From Bacillota bacterium (lineage in GTDB: Bacteria > Bacillota_I > Bacilli_A > MOL361 > Turicibacteraceae): a stretch of DNA of 13,818 nucleotides. The stretch lies in the NCBI GenBank assembly GCA_003486705.1, contig DNGE01000152.1:6475-20292 (forward strand), given 5' to 3'. This document shows, piece by piece, positions 1-6,880 of the stretch. Below the pieces are notes generated by a model that was not told where the DNA came from, did not search any database, and worked only from the letters and a program-made list of their open reading frames with translations. The position numbers were made by a program, and so were the translations under genes. The stretch's first letter is position 1. Each line of letters opens with the position of its first letter.

Positions 1-75
1 GTGTGATTTTAATTTTTCTAAGTCAATTTCAAATATATTTTTAACATATTCATCAGCTACAAAATGATTAAACAT
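1..75 (-). CDS. yqeG: YqeG-family HAD phosphatase, N-terminal fragment cut by window edge
   Basis: Only the first 25 codons lie in the window; the rest continues past position 1. The reading begins MFNHFVADEYVKNIFEID and continues with a charged LEKLKSH. This matches the conserved opening of YqeG proteins (a F-x-P/A-DEYVK-x-IF-x-I pattern before the DLDNTL phosphatase motif), which are HAD-superfamily IIIA phosphatases. The catalytic aspartates would lie outside the window and cannot be checked. The ATG is preceded at a six-base gap by a good ribosome binding site (AGAGGTGA, about 82-89). The gene is divergent from sigK across a 159-base gap. In Bacillus, yqeG heads a cluster with yqeH and aroE, and nadD is nearby, so finding nadD close by here fits. 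The identification rests on a short N-terminal match from memory. Confidence 0.7.
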   Translation of the reverse strand, partial: MFNHFVADEYVKNIFEIDLEKLKSH

Positions 76-174
76 GCAAGGTCACCTCTTTCTTCTTACC
101 GTTGGTTCTTCTTTCTTTATTTGCAAATTTCAACTAATACACTTAATCTTATCACATTTTAACGTCCGTTTTAA

Positions 175-203
175 GTCTATTAACGACATCTTTCGCATAT
201 AAT
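175..203 (+). promoter_or_regulatory. Possible sigma-E-type promoter of sigK
   Basis: The sequence reads GTCTATT (175-181), a 14-base gap, then CATATAAT (196-203). The sigma-E consensus of Bacillus is roughly KMATATT, 14-15 bases, CATACAMT. The match is 5 of 7 at -35 and 7 of 8 at -10. Known biology says sigK is transcribed in the mother cell under sigma-E, which makes the match plausible. The -10 also contains a perfect TATAAT (198-203), but I see no acceptable sigma-A -35 at 16-18 bases, so vegetative use looks less likely. Predicted, not proven. Confidence 0.45.
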
Positions 204-234
204 CTACTAAAATCATGTATAAGGGGGAACTTTC

Positions 235-924
235 ATGTTTTTATTTGAGTTTGTTGTCACACTGTTTTCAAACTTCATTCCGATGGTTGGAGCAGTTAGC
301 AACCAAGCATTTCCAAATCCCTTAACGGCTGAGGAAGAAGATCATTATCTCGATTTAATGTCTCAAGGTGATAAGGATGCACGAGAAAAATTAATTGAAC
401 ATAACTTACGATTAGTTGCTCATATCGTTAAGAAATATCAAAATCAAACAGACGATAAGGAAGATTTAATCTCAATCGGGACCATTGGCCTTATTAAAGC
501 TATTGATTCTTTTTCTAAAGATAAAGGGACTAAGTTAGCCACCTATGCTGCACGGTGTATCGATAATGAAATACTTATGTTGTTTCGTTCAACTAAGAAG
601 ATGCGTAATGATGTCTCTTTATACGATCCCATTGGATATGATAAAGAAGGGAATGAAATTTGCCTCATTGATGTTGTGAAAGATGAAGAAAAAGATTTAA
701 ATGATATAATTATTCAACAATTGGCCATTGAAAAAGTTGAAAAAAATTTAAATGTTTTAACTCAACGTGAACGTGAAATTATTGTCCGTCGCTTTGGCCT
801 TGAAAATAATGAGGAAGAAACCCAACAAGAGATTGCGAAATCTTATGGTATTTCTAGAAGTTACGTATCTCGAATTGAAAAACGAGCACTGATGAAATTA
901 TATCGAGAATTTATTAAAAGTTAA
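235..924 (+). CDS. sigK: Pro-sigma-K, late mother-cell sporulation sigma factor
   Basis: This 229-residue protein directs RNA polymerase to late sporulation genes (coat, cortex, spore release) in the mother cell. Residues 1-22 form a hydrophobic prosequence rich in F, V, L and I, as in Bacillus pro-sigma-K, where it tethers the inactive form to membrane until SpoIVFB cuts it. The mature part starts near AVSNQAFPNPL (20-30). Sigma region 2 spans about 35-125 and contains EHNLRLVAHIVKKY (55-68), ISIGTIGLIKAI (79-90) and GTKLATYAARCIDNEIL (98-114). Region 4, with ISRSYVSRIEKRALMK (206-221) as the helix-turn-helix, closes the protein. The ATG at 235 has a strong AAGGGGG site seven bases upstream. 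The gene is uninterrupted: there is no skin-type element and no split reading frame. It is convergent with nadE and divergent from yqeG. SigE is the main alternative, but the short prosequence and the NQAFPNPL start favour SigK. Confidence 0.93.
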   Translation: MFLFEFVVTLFSNFIPMVGAVSNQAFPNPLTAEEEDHYLDLMSQGDKDAREKLIEHNLRLVAHIVKKYQNQTDDKEDLISIGTIGLIKAIDSFSKDKGTKLATYAARCIDNEILMLFRSTKKMRNDVSLYDPIGYDKEGNEICLIDVVKDEEKDLNDIIIQQLAIEKVEKNLNVLTQREREIIVRRFGLENNEEETQQEIAKSYGISRSYVSRIEKRALMKLYREFIKS

Positions 925-928
925 CATT

Positions 929-966
929 AAAAATAAGGGGGGATAATGAAATCCCCCTATTTTTAT
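929..966. terminator. Bidirectional terminator between sigK and nadE
   Basis: A GGGGGAT / ATCCCCC stem with a short loop (aatgaa) is flanked outside by A-rich and T-rich arms (AAAAATA on the left, TATTTTT on the right), which can extend the stem across a two-base bulge. It lies 4 bases after the sigK stop and about 10 bases after the nadE stop on the other strand, so it can end both convergent transcripts. Confidence 0.88.
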
Positions 967-975
967 TGCCCATAA

Positions 976-2898
976 TTAAAATCGTTTGCGGTAATCAGCA
1001 TCTGATGGCATTCGCCAATCGGTTCTTGGTGATAGTGAAATATCTAAAACTTTTGGTCCATCTGGTAATGCTGAGCGTTTAAATTGTTGTGTGAAGAAGC
1101 GTCTAAAGAAGATATTTAAGTATTCTAAAAGTTTATCTTCAGGCACTTCGTTCGCAAATGCTTTTTTCATTAAGTAATAAATACGATCCTCTGTATCGCC
1201 ATTGTTTAACATGTGATACAAAATAAAATCATGCACATCATACTTTCCAATAATCTCTTCAGTATGTTGAGTCGTATTAATTAATTCTGGTGAAATCGGC
1301 GTATCTAAAATATCAGCTAGGGTGTGCTGTAATAATTTAGCGTCTGCATCACTTTCTGTTAATGTTTCACATTCTAGTAACATAAACTGTTTAACCATAA
1401 ATTTGACTAAAGTCTTCGGTAATCCACCATTAATTGAATACATCGACATGTGATCACCATTATATGTACACCAGCCCAGTGCTAACTCTGACATATTCCC
1501 TGTCCCAAGCACTAATCCATTTTTCTTATTTGCTAAGTTCATTAATATGTTTGTACGTTCACGTGCCTGCGCATTTTCATACGTAATATCAACAATGTTA
1601 GGGTCATGTCCAATCGTCTCAAAATGTGACATAACAGATTCTTTTAAGTCAATATCATGATGGGTAACCCCAAGCATTTTCATTAGGTTATTTGCATTTG
1701 TATTCGTACGTGATGACGTTCCGAATCCGCGGATAGTATAAGCTAAAATGTCTTTTCGACTCTTACCAATTAAATCAAACGTTTTAGCTGCAAGTAATAA
1801 CGCAAGCGTCGAATCTAAGCCCCCAGAGACACCGATTAATATAGTCTCTGCGCGTGTATGAATTAATCGTTTCGCAAGCCCTGCAGTTTGAATATTCATC
1901 ATTTCATAGAATGATTCTGATAGCTCTTCTTTTGGAACGAACGGAGTCTCGTCTAATTCATGTTCAAATTCATATGCTTCACATTCTGATAAGTCAAATG
2001 CCACACGTTGGATATCTGCTATATTATCATTTGAACTTTCTCTAAACGTCGTAGCTTTGCGACGTTGGAATTGAATTTTAGAAATATCAATGTCGCCAAC
2101 CGTCATATTTATTTCATCGCGACTAAATAGATCTGATTCAGTAATAATGTCACCCACTTGAGAAATAATGCAATGACCTGAGTAAACACCATCTGTCGTT
2201 GATTCATACACACCTGATGAACAATAAACATAACCACCGACAAGTTTTGAACTTTGAATCTTAACTAAATCTCGACGATAACGACTCTTTTTAAATAATT
2301 CATTACTTGTCGATAAATTTAGGATAACATCTGCACCGTTTAACGCAATCAGCGTACTTGGTGATGATGAGACCCATAAGTCCATACAAATTTCCACTCC
2401 GAATGTTACACCATGATGATCATTTTCAAATATTAAATCACCAAATGGGACGGTACGTCCTAAATAATCAATGGTTTCATAATGTTTAACAATTTCATTA
2501 CCTCTATTAAACCAACGTGATTCATAAAACTCACTATCATTTGGTAAATAATATTTTGGAATAATCCCTAATATCTCACCTTTTTGAATAACAACGGCAC
2601 AGTTATATAAGTTACGATGTATACTGATTGGCGCACCAACAACAAATACACCGTCAAATGGGTTTTCCTTTAGTAATTTGGCAATCGCTAAGTTAACATC
2701 CTCTAATAAGTAATTTTGAAGTAATAAATCGCCGCATGTATACCCCGAGATACTTAATTCAGGAAAAACTAACAACCCTAGCTTTTTATTTTGCGCTTCT
2801 TGTAAAGCCTTTAACATGACGTTCGCATTTGCTATTGGATCACCCACATAAGTTCTTGGTGCCGATGTCCCAACCTTTAAAAATCCTTTATAATACAC
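976..2898 (-). CDS. nadE: Glutamine-dependent NAD+ synthase
   Basis: This 640-residue cytosolic enzyme amidates nicotinate adenine dinucleotide to NAD+ using ATP and glutamine. Residues 1 to about 290 are a nitrilase-type glutaminase domain with the expected Glu-Lys-Cys triad: E47 in FPELSISGYT, K115 in IIPKYYLP and C171 in EICMDLW. The synthetase domain from about 330 carries the ATP-binding SGGLDS loop (358-363), QARERTNILMNLAN (444-457) and the GTGNMSELALGWCTYNGDH stretch (465-483). The length and two-domain plan match the long, glutamine-using form, unlike the short ammonia-dependent NadE of B. subtilis. The start is GTG, chosen because AGAGGTGA sits at the right distance and lies inside the last codons of nadD. 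Only two bases separate the nadD stop from this start, so the two are probably translationally coupled. Confidence 0.96.
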   Translation of the reverse strand: MYYKGFLKVGTSAPRTYVGDPIANANVMLKALQEAQNKKLGLLVFPELSISGYTCGDLLLQNYLLEDVNLAIAKLLKENPFDGVFVVGAPISIHRNLYNCAVVIQKGEILGIIPKYYLPNDSEFYESRWFNRGNEIVKHYETIDYLGRTVPFGDLIFENDHHGVTFGVEICMDLWVSSSPSTLIALNGADVILNLSTSNELFKKSRYRRDLVKIQSSKLVGGYVYCSSGVYESTTDGVYSGHCIISQVGDIITESDLFSRDEINMTVGDIDISKIQFQRRKATTFRESSNDNIADIQRVAFDLSECEAYEFEHELDETPFVPKEELSESFYEMMNIQTAGLAKRLIHTRAETILIGVSGGLDSTLALLLAAKTFDLIGKSRKDILAYTIRGFGTSSRTNTNANNLMKMLGVTHHDIDLKESVMSHFETIGHDPNIVDITYENAQARERTNILMNLANKKNGLVLGTGNMSELALGWCTYNGDHMSMYSINGGLPKTLVKFMVKQFMLLECETLTESDADAKLLQHTLADILDTPISPELINTTQHTEEIIGKYDVHDFILYHMLNNGDTEDRIYYLMKKAFANEVPEDKLLEYLNIFFRRFFTQQFKRSALPDGPKVLDISLSPRTDWRMPSDADYRKRF

Positions 2899-2900
2899 GT

Positions 2901-3482
2901 CTATTCACCTCTTCCATATAAATGATGCTTCTTAATATAATCATCCACTTCTGTTAAGACTAGATGCGTCTTAGTTTCATCGTTCCGATACATCGTTGAA
3001 GAAACATCCATTTCCTCAAATTGATCTAGTATGATAAAACTTGATTGCTTCTTTTTATACATTGAAGAAATAATTTCATCTACATCAATATGATCACGTC
3101 GAAAAACGATGAGCTTAAAATGATCAATCAAATCATCTGACTGCGACCACTTGGGTAAATCCTTTAAATTATCAGCACCAAAAACAAAGGCTATTTCTTG
3201 ATTAGGATACTGATTTTGTAAGATAGATAGTGATTCATAAGTAGTTAAGACTTTATCTGCTTCTACTTCAATCAAACAAATTTCACATGAATTTAAACGA
3301 TTAGCCACCATTTTTAACATTGCAACACGATCACTAGCTGATTGTAATCCTTTTTTAGGATATTGATCACCCACAGGCAAATAGTAAAATTGGTCACAAT
3401 GTAATGTATTTATAATATAATCTGCAATTTTATAATGTGCGATTGTTGGCGGATTAAACGAGCCACCGAAAACAACAATCAT
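2901..3482 (-). CDS. nadD: Nicotinate-nucleotide adenylyltransferase
   Basis: This 193-residue nucleotidyltransferase joins nicotinate mononucleotide and ATP to give NaAD, the substrate of NadE encoded directly downstream. The N-terminal GGSFNPPTIAH (6-16) is the nucleotide-binding (T/H)xGH-type motif. FVFGADNLKDLPKW (99-112) is typical of NadD. DVSSTMYRND (159-168) is the C-terminal SSTxxR motif that binds phosphates. The length agrees with the family (about 190-215). The ATG has a strong GGAGGTAA site about six bases upstream. In many Bacillota nadD is followed by yqeK and rsfS; here it is followed by nadE. No convincing promoter is visible in the 132-base gap upstream, which is mostly taken up by the mtnN terminators. 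Confidence 0.93.
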   Translation of the reverse strand: MIVVFGGSFNPPTIAHYKIADYIINTLHCDQFYYLPVGDQYPKKGLQSASDRVAMLKMVANRLNSCEICLIEVEADKVLTTYESLSILQNQYPNQEIAFVFGADNLKDLPKWSQSDDLIDHFKLIVFRRDHIDVDEIISSMYKKKQSSFIILDQFEEMDVSSTMYRNDETKTHLVLTEVDDYIKKHHLYGRGE

Positions 3483-3541
3483 AAAATTACCTCCATTCTT
3501 AACATCCTTATTATGAGCTAAACTATACTAACTACTTCAAA

Positions 3542-3561
3542 AAATCATAGGTTTATGATTT
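3542..3561. repeat. AT-rich hairpin, possible second terminator after mtnN
   Basis: AAATCATA (3542-3549) and TATGATTT (3554-3561) form an eight-base-pair stem with a four-base loop. T-rich DNA follows on either strand (ATTTTT on plus, a run of T on minus). It lies just downstream of the strong mtnN terminator and upstream of nadD. It is weak as a terminator because it has little GC, and an operator role is also possible. Confidence 0.4.
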
Positions 3562-3570
3562 ATTTTTAAT

Positions 3571-3603
3571 AAAAAACAACCGTTGTTAAAAGGCAACGGT
3601 TGT
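3571..3603 (-). terminator. Intrinsic terminator of mtnN
   Basis: Reading the minus strand, ACAACCGTTG and CAACGGTTGT form a perfect ten-base-pair stem (3576-3585 with 3594-3603) around an eight-base loop, followed by six T. It starts 12 bases beyond the mtnN stop. It separates mtnN from nadD-nadE. Confidence 0.92.
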
Positions 3604-3614
3604 CAGAAGTTAAA

Positions 3615-4304
3615 TTAAATTAATCCCACTAATTCTGTTACCATTTCACATGATTCTTTTGCTGCTACGTGTAAAAATTCATCAAATGAAATATGCGATT
3701 CTTTTCCTGCAATATCTGATAATGCGCGTAAAATAATAAATGGCTTTTCAAACAAGTGGCAAACTTGTGCCACAGCTGCTGCTTCCATCTCAATAGCAAT
3801 GATATGTCCAAAATCTTGTTGAATTTTCTCAACTTGGTCAGGACGATTAATAAATGAGTCACCCGTACCTATTTCACCCGTCCAATGTGTTTTGCCCGAG
3901 TTAGATAACACTTTTTTTGTTAACTCAATTAGTTTTTCATTTGCTTCAAACACGGCTGGTAAACCTGGGACTTGTCCCATTTTATAACCAAATCCAGTCA
4001 CATCTACATCATGATACGTCGCACCAGAAGAAATAACAACATCTCCAATATTTGCTTCAGGGTGTCTTCCACCTGCAGAACCTGTATTAATCACACATTC
4101 AATATCGAAATTTTCAAATAAAAGTGTTGTCGCTACAGCTACGTTAACTTTCCCGATACCTGATTTTAATAAAACAACCTCTTTATGATTTAAAGTCCCA
4201 ACTGTAAATTCTACATGAGCAATTGTTTTAGTTTCCTTAACAACCATTGCCTCACGTAATAAAGTAACCTCTTCTTCCATTGCACCAATAACCGCAATTG
4301 CCAT
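3615..4304 (-). CDS. mtnN: 5'-methylthioadenosine/S-adenosylhomocysteine nucleosidase
   Basis: This enzyme splits adenine from SAH and MTA, removing by-products that inhibit SAM-dependent methyltransferases and polyamine synthesis. I start it at the ATG giving MAIAVIGAMEEEV (229 residues). A GTG four codons upstream lies inside the ribosome binding site AGGTGG, which is eight bases before the ATG. With this start the catalytic residues fall at E12, E172, E174 (AIEMEAAA) and D197 (RALSDIAG), the same numbers as in the E. coli enzyme, which supports the choice. The STGSAGG-like VINTGSAGG (71-79) is the ribose/nucleobase-binding strand of the phosphorylase fold. It lies between greA, which has its own terminator, and its own terminator. 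I could not find a convincing promoter in the 60 bases upstream, so read-through from greA is possible. Confidence 0.95.
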   Translation of the reverse strand: MAIAVIGAMEEEVTLLREAMVVKETKTIAHVEFTVGTLNHKEVVLLKSGIGKVNVAVATTLLFENFDIECVINTGSAGGRHPEANIGDVVISSGATYHDVDVTGFGYKMGQVPGLPAVFEANEKLIELTKKVLSNSGKTHWTGEIGTGDSFINRPDQVEKIQQDFGHIIAIEMEAAAVAQVCHLFEKPFIILRALSDIAGKESHISFDEFLHVAAKESCEMVTELVGLI

Positions 4305-4318
4305 ATATTTTACCACCT
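4302..4318 (-). promoter_or_regulatory. Ribosome binding site deciding the mtnN start
   Basis: AAGGTGG on the minus strand (4319-4313) is eight bases before the ATG at 4304. The in-frame GTG at 4316-4314 is part of this site and so is very unlikely to be the start codon. Confidence 0.7.
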
Positions 4319-4365
4319 TTCAATTATGTTACCACTAAGTTGTTTAAACTTTTCGTATCTTGACG

Positions 4366-4390
4366 AAAAAAAAGCTGCAAAAATGCAGCT
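4366..4390 (-). terminator. Intrinsic terminator of greA
   Basis: On the minus strand AGCTGCA and TGCAGCT pair (4373-4379 with 4384-4390) around a four-base loop, followed by a run of seven T. It begins four bases after the greA stop codon and probably marks the end of the alaS-to-greA block. Confidence 0.92.
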
Positions 4391-4394
4391 GTCA

Positions 4395-4865
4395 TTATTG
4401 AACTTCAATGATTGATACTGTAATAATTCCTTTTGGAGTAGAAACATTTACAGATTCGCCTTGACGTTTTCCTAGTAAAGCTTGCGCAATAGGTGATTCA
4501 TTTGAAATTTTATTATCAAATGGGTTAGCTTCTGCACTACCTACAATTTTGAATGTTTCTTTTTCAGTTGACTCATCGTTTTTATAAGTAACCGTTGAAC
4601 CAATGTTAATGATATCACTTGTTTCATCACTTTCAATGACTACTGCATTTTTTAAGATGAATTGTAGTTCTTGGATGCGCTCATAAACAATCGCTTGTTC
4701 TTCACGTGCTGCATCATACTCAGCATTTTCTGAAAGGTCACCTTGTGCGCGTGCTTCTTGTAACTTTTCCTTAATTTCTTCCATTTTAACTTGTGTTAAG
4801 AATTCTAATTCGTCTTGGAACTTTTTAATCCCCTCAAGGGTTAAATGTTGTTGTTTTTCTTTCAT
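4395..4865 (-). CDS. greA: Transcription elongation factor GreA
   Basis: This 156-residue factor enters the secondary channel of RNA polymerase and stimulates cleavage of backtracked RNA. Residues 1-75 are the N-terminal antiparallel coiled coil. The tip motif GDLSENAEYDAAREEQ (42-57) carries the acidic pair D43 and E46 that hold the catalytic magnesium. Residues from about 80 form the FKBP-like C-terminal domain, with the typical ending PKGIITVSIIEV. Length is as in the family. An excellent AAGGAGG site precedes the ATG. The gap to udk is 48 bases and very AT-rich; TTAAAA (4931-4926), 17 bases, TATATT (4908-4903) could be a local promoter, but in such AT-rich DNA this is weak evidence. A terminator follows immediately. 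Confidence 0.96.
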   Translation of the reverse strand: MKEKQQHLTLEGIKKFQDELEFLTQVKMEEIKEKLQEARAQGDLSENAEYDAAREEQAIVYERIQELQFILKNAVVIESDETSDIINIGSTVTYKNDESTEKETFKIVGSAEANPFDNKISNESPIAQALLGKRQGESVNVSTPKGIITVSIIEVQ

Positions 4866-4913
4866 AAAATGGTCCTCCTTATATAAATCATTTTGGACAT
4901 ATAATATATATAA

Positions 4914-5546
4914 TTATACATTAACTTTTAAATTTAATATACTACTAATTTTAGTAATTAATAAATCTATTGCAACTGTGTTAGTTTTTCCTTCTGGAAT
5001 AATAATATCTGCATATCGTTTTGTTGGTTCAACGAACTGCTCATGCATCGGTTTAACAGATTCAGTATATTGCATAATGACAGAATCAATAGTACGTCCT
5101 CGTTCTGTTGTATCACGTAATAAACGACGAATAAAACGAATATCAGCATCAGTTTCAACAAAAATCTTAATATCTAATAATTCTCTTATTTTTACGTCTT
5201 CTAAAACAAATAACCCCTCGACAATAATAATGCTTGTCGGCTGAATTTTTTCTGTTTCTTCACTACGTGTATGATTTGTATAATCATAAATTGGTTTTTC
5301 AATAGAATAACCCATAATTAGTTTTTTTATGTGCTTAATTAATAATTCATTGTCCATCGATAATGGGTGATCGTAGTTTGTTAACACACGCTCTTCCATC
5401 GTTAAATGACTTTGATCATTATAATAATCATCTTGTCTGAATAAGGTAATGGTTTGATCTGAAAAGGCATCACATAAAATACGTGAAACACTTGTTTTTC
5501 CTGAAGCAGATCCGCCCGCAATACCTATAATTAAAGGTTTTTCCAT
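4914..5546 (-). CDS. udk: Uridine kinase (uridine/cytidine phosphorylation)
   Basis: This 210-residue P-loop kinase phosphorylates uridine and cytidine to UMP and CMP in pyrimidine salvage. The Walker A loop is GGSASGKTS (11-19). NYDHP (57-61) and YDYTNHTR (87-94) are the nucleoside-binding motifs of uridine kinases. IIIVEGLFVLED (106-117) contains the Walker B-like strand. RRLLRDTTERGRT (140-152) is the arginine-rich lid. The ATG is preceded by a moderate AAGGCGGG site. It lies 42 bases after yrrO with no terminator between, so it is probably in the same operon. The same neighbours occur in B. subtilis (yrrO-udk-greA). Confidence 0.95.
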   Translation of the reverse strand: MEKPLIIGIAGGSASGKTSVSRILCDAFSDQTITLFRQDDYYNDQSHLTMEERVLTNYDHPLSMDNELLIKHIKKLIMGYSIEKPIYDYTNHTRSEETEKIQPTSIIIVEGLFVLEDVKIRELLDIKIFVETDADIRFIRRLLRDTTERGRTIDSVIMQYTESVKPMHEQFVEPTKRYADIIIPEGKTNTVAIDLLITKISSILNLKVNV

Positions 5547-5588
5547 GATAATACCCGCCTTACTTTTATCTTGTTTCTTCTTGTTGTT

Positions 5589-6857
5589 TTATTTTGACAC
5601 GTGTTTTCTCATCATATCATTTGGATATAATTTGAATGGAACTTTAAATTTTAAGATTTGTTTTGGATGTCTTGCTACATCTAGTTCAACACCTGACTCA
5701 TCATATAACTGATCAATAGTCATGATTTGTGTTTCAATTTTCGGCCCAAAGAATTCAACGACTTCCCCGACGCGGAAATGATTTCGTTGTTGTAACGTAA
5801 CCATTTGATTCTCATCATCATAATTCATAACAAGTCCAATAAATTCTTGTGTTGGATGCTCATCACGATTATTAAACATTTGCTCTTCATGTGAAGGAAT
5901 ACCTTCAAAGAAGGCAGGCGCTGCTTCTCGGTTTGCACATTTTGAGAGTTCAAATAATAACTTCTCATCAAATACAAATTCGTCCGGATTTTCACAGTAC
6001 AAGTCAATTAATTTACGATAAACACTTACGACTGTTGCAATGTAGTGAATAGATTTCATACGACCTTCAATTTTTAAACTATCAATTCCCATTTCAATCA
6101 TTTCAGGGATTGATTGAAGTAAATTTAAATCTTTCGGACTCATTGCAAATTTTATATCTTCAGGGGTAAATAATGCTTTCGGATCGTTATTTTCTTCTGT
6201 ATGAAGATCAAATTCCCATCGGCAAGATTGACAACATCCTCCACGATTAGAATCGCGTGCCGTCATATGATTTGATAATGTACAACGCCCTGAATAAGCG
6301 ATACACATTGCTCCGTGGACGAATGTTTCAATTTCAACATCAGTCTTATCCAATATGTCTTGAATCTCGTCTTTTGTTGTTTCACGAGCTAGAACAACTC
6401 GATGTAATCCTTCTTGTTCCCAAAATTTAATAGCCATATAATTCATGGTTGATTGTTGTGTACTTAAATGGACTTCAACATTCGGAGCAACTCTCTTACA
6501 TGTTTCAATAATTAATGGATCTGCAACAATAATACCTGCGACATTAATTTCACCTAATGCAGTTAGATACTCCTCTAACCCCATCATATTTTCATTATGC
6601 GCAATAATGTTTGTTGTCACATATATTTTTGAACCATAACCAGCTGCAAACTGAACAGCTTCACGAATTTCTTCTAATGAAAAGTTTTGAGCGTTTGATC
6701 GAAGACCAAATTCTTGTCCACCAAGAAAGACGGCATCAGCACCGTACATGACTGCTATTTTTAATTTTTCTAATGAGCCTGCAGGGGCAAGTAGCTCAGG
6801 CTTTTTAGTAATAACTCGTTTGCCATTTATCATTGTTGAAACTTCAGGTCTTGCCAT
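5589..6857 (-). CDS. yrrO: U32-family protein YrrO (TrhP2-like tRNA wobble-uridine hydroxylation)
   Basis: Often labelled peptidase U32, this family includes TrhP, which makes 5-hydroxyuridine at tRNA position 34 using prephenate-derived chemistry and an iron-sulphur cluster. I start at the ATG giving MARPEVST (422 residues). The in-frame GTG two codons upstream overlaps the AAGGGG ribosome binding site, which is seven bases before the ATG. After the TIM-barrel opening KPELLAPAGSLEKL comes the U32 signature ETFVHGAMCIAYSGRCTLS. Likely cluster ligands are C185, C192, C208/C209 and C212 (GGCCQSCRW). GIDSLKIEGRMKS (about 257-269) is also conserved. A small C-terminal barrel (VGEVVEFFGP) ends the protein. 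It lies 23 bases after its paralogue yrrN, matching B. subtilis. tRNA hydroxylation is inferred from family and context; older work in other bacteria described related U32 proteins as collagenase-like. Confidence 0.9.
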   Translation of the reverse strand: MARPEVSTMINGKRVITKKPELLAPAGSLEKLKIAVMYGADAVFLGGQEFGLRSNAQNFSLEEIREAVQFAAGYGSKIYVTTNIIAHNENMMGLEEYLTALGEINVAGIIVADPLIIETCKRVAPNVEVHLSTQQSTMNYMAIKFWEQEGLHRVVLARETTKDEIQDILDKTDVEIETFVHGAMCIAYSGRCTLSNHMTARDSNRGGCCQSCRWEFDLHTEENNDPKALFTPEDIKFAMSPKDLNLLQSIPEMIEMGIDSLKIEGRMKSIHYIATVVSVYRKLIDLYCENPDEFVFDEKLLFELSKCANREAAPAFFEGIPSHEEQMFNNRDEHPTQEFIGLVMNYDDENQMVTLQQRNHFRVGEVVEFFGPKIETQIMTIDQLYDESGVELDVARHPKQILKFKVPFKLYPNDMMRKHVSK

Positions 6858-6871
6858 ATGCACACCCCTTT
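6857..6871 (-). promoter_or_regulatory. Ribosome binding site deciding the yrrO start
   Basis: On the minus strand AAAGGGGTG is followed by TGCAT and the ATG at 6857. A GTG at 6863-6861 is fused to this site, so the ATG is the better start. Confidence 0.65.
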
Positions 6872-6880
6872 CTATGCTTA

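Noticed and set aside
3483..3570. Promoter for nadD with TTGAAG and CATAAT
   Set aside because: The spacer would be 19 bases and other -10 choices lack a -35; not good enough to call.
4866..4940. Palindromic operator in the TATA-rich udk-greA gap
   Set aside because: The apparent symmetry is a by-product of a TATATA run; the halves do not match when aligned base by base.
4978..5244. Plus-strand open frame of 88 codons opposite udk
   Set aside because: Lies wholly antisense to a well-supported kinase gene and shows no domain-like pattern or initiation site.
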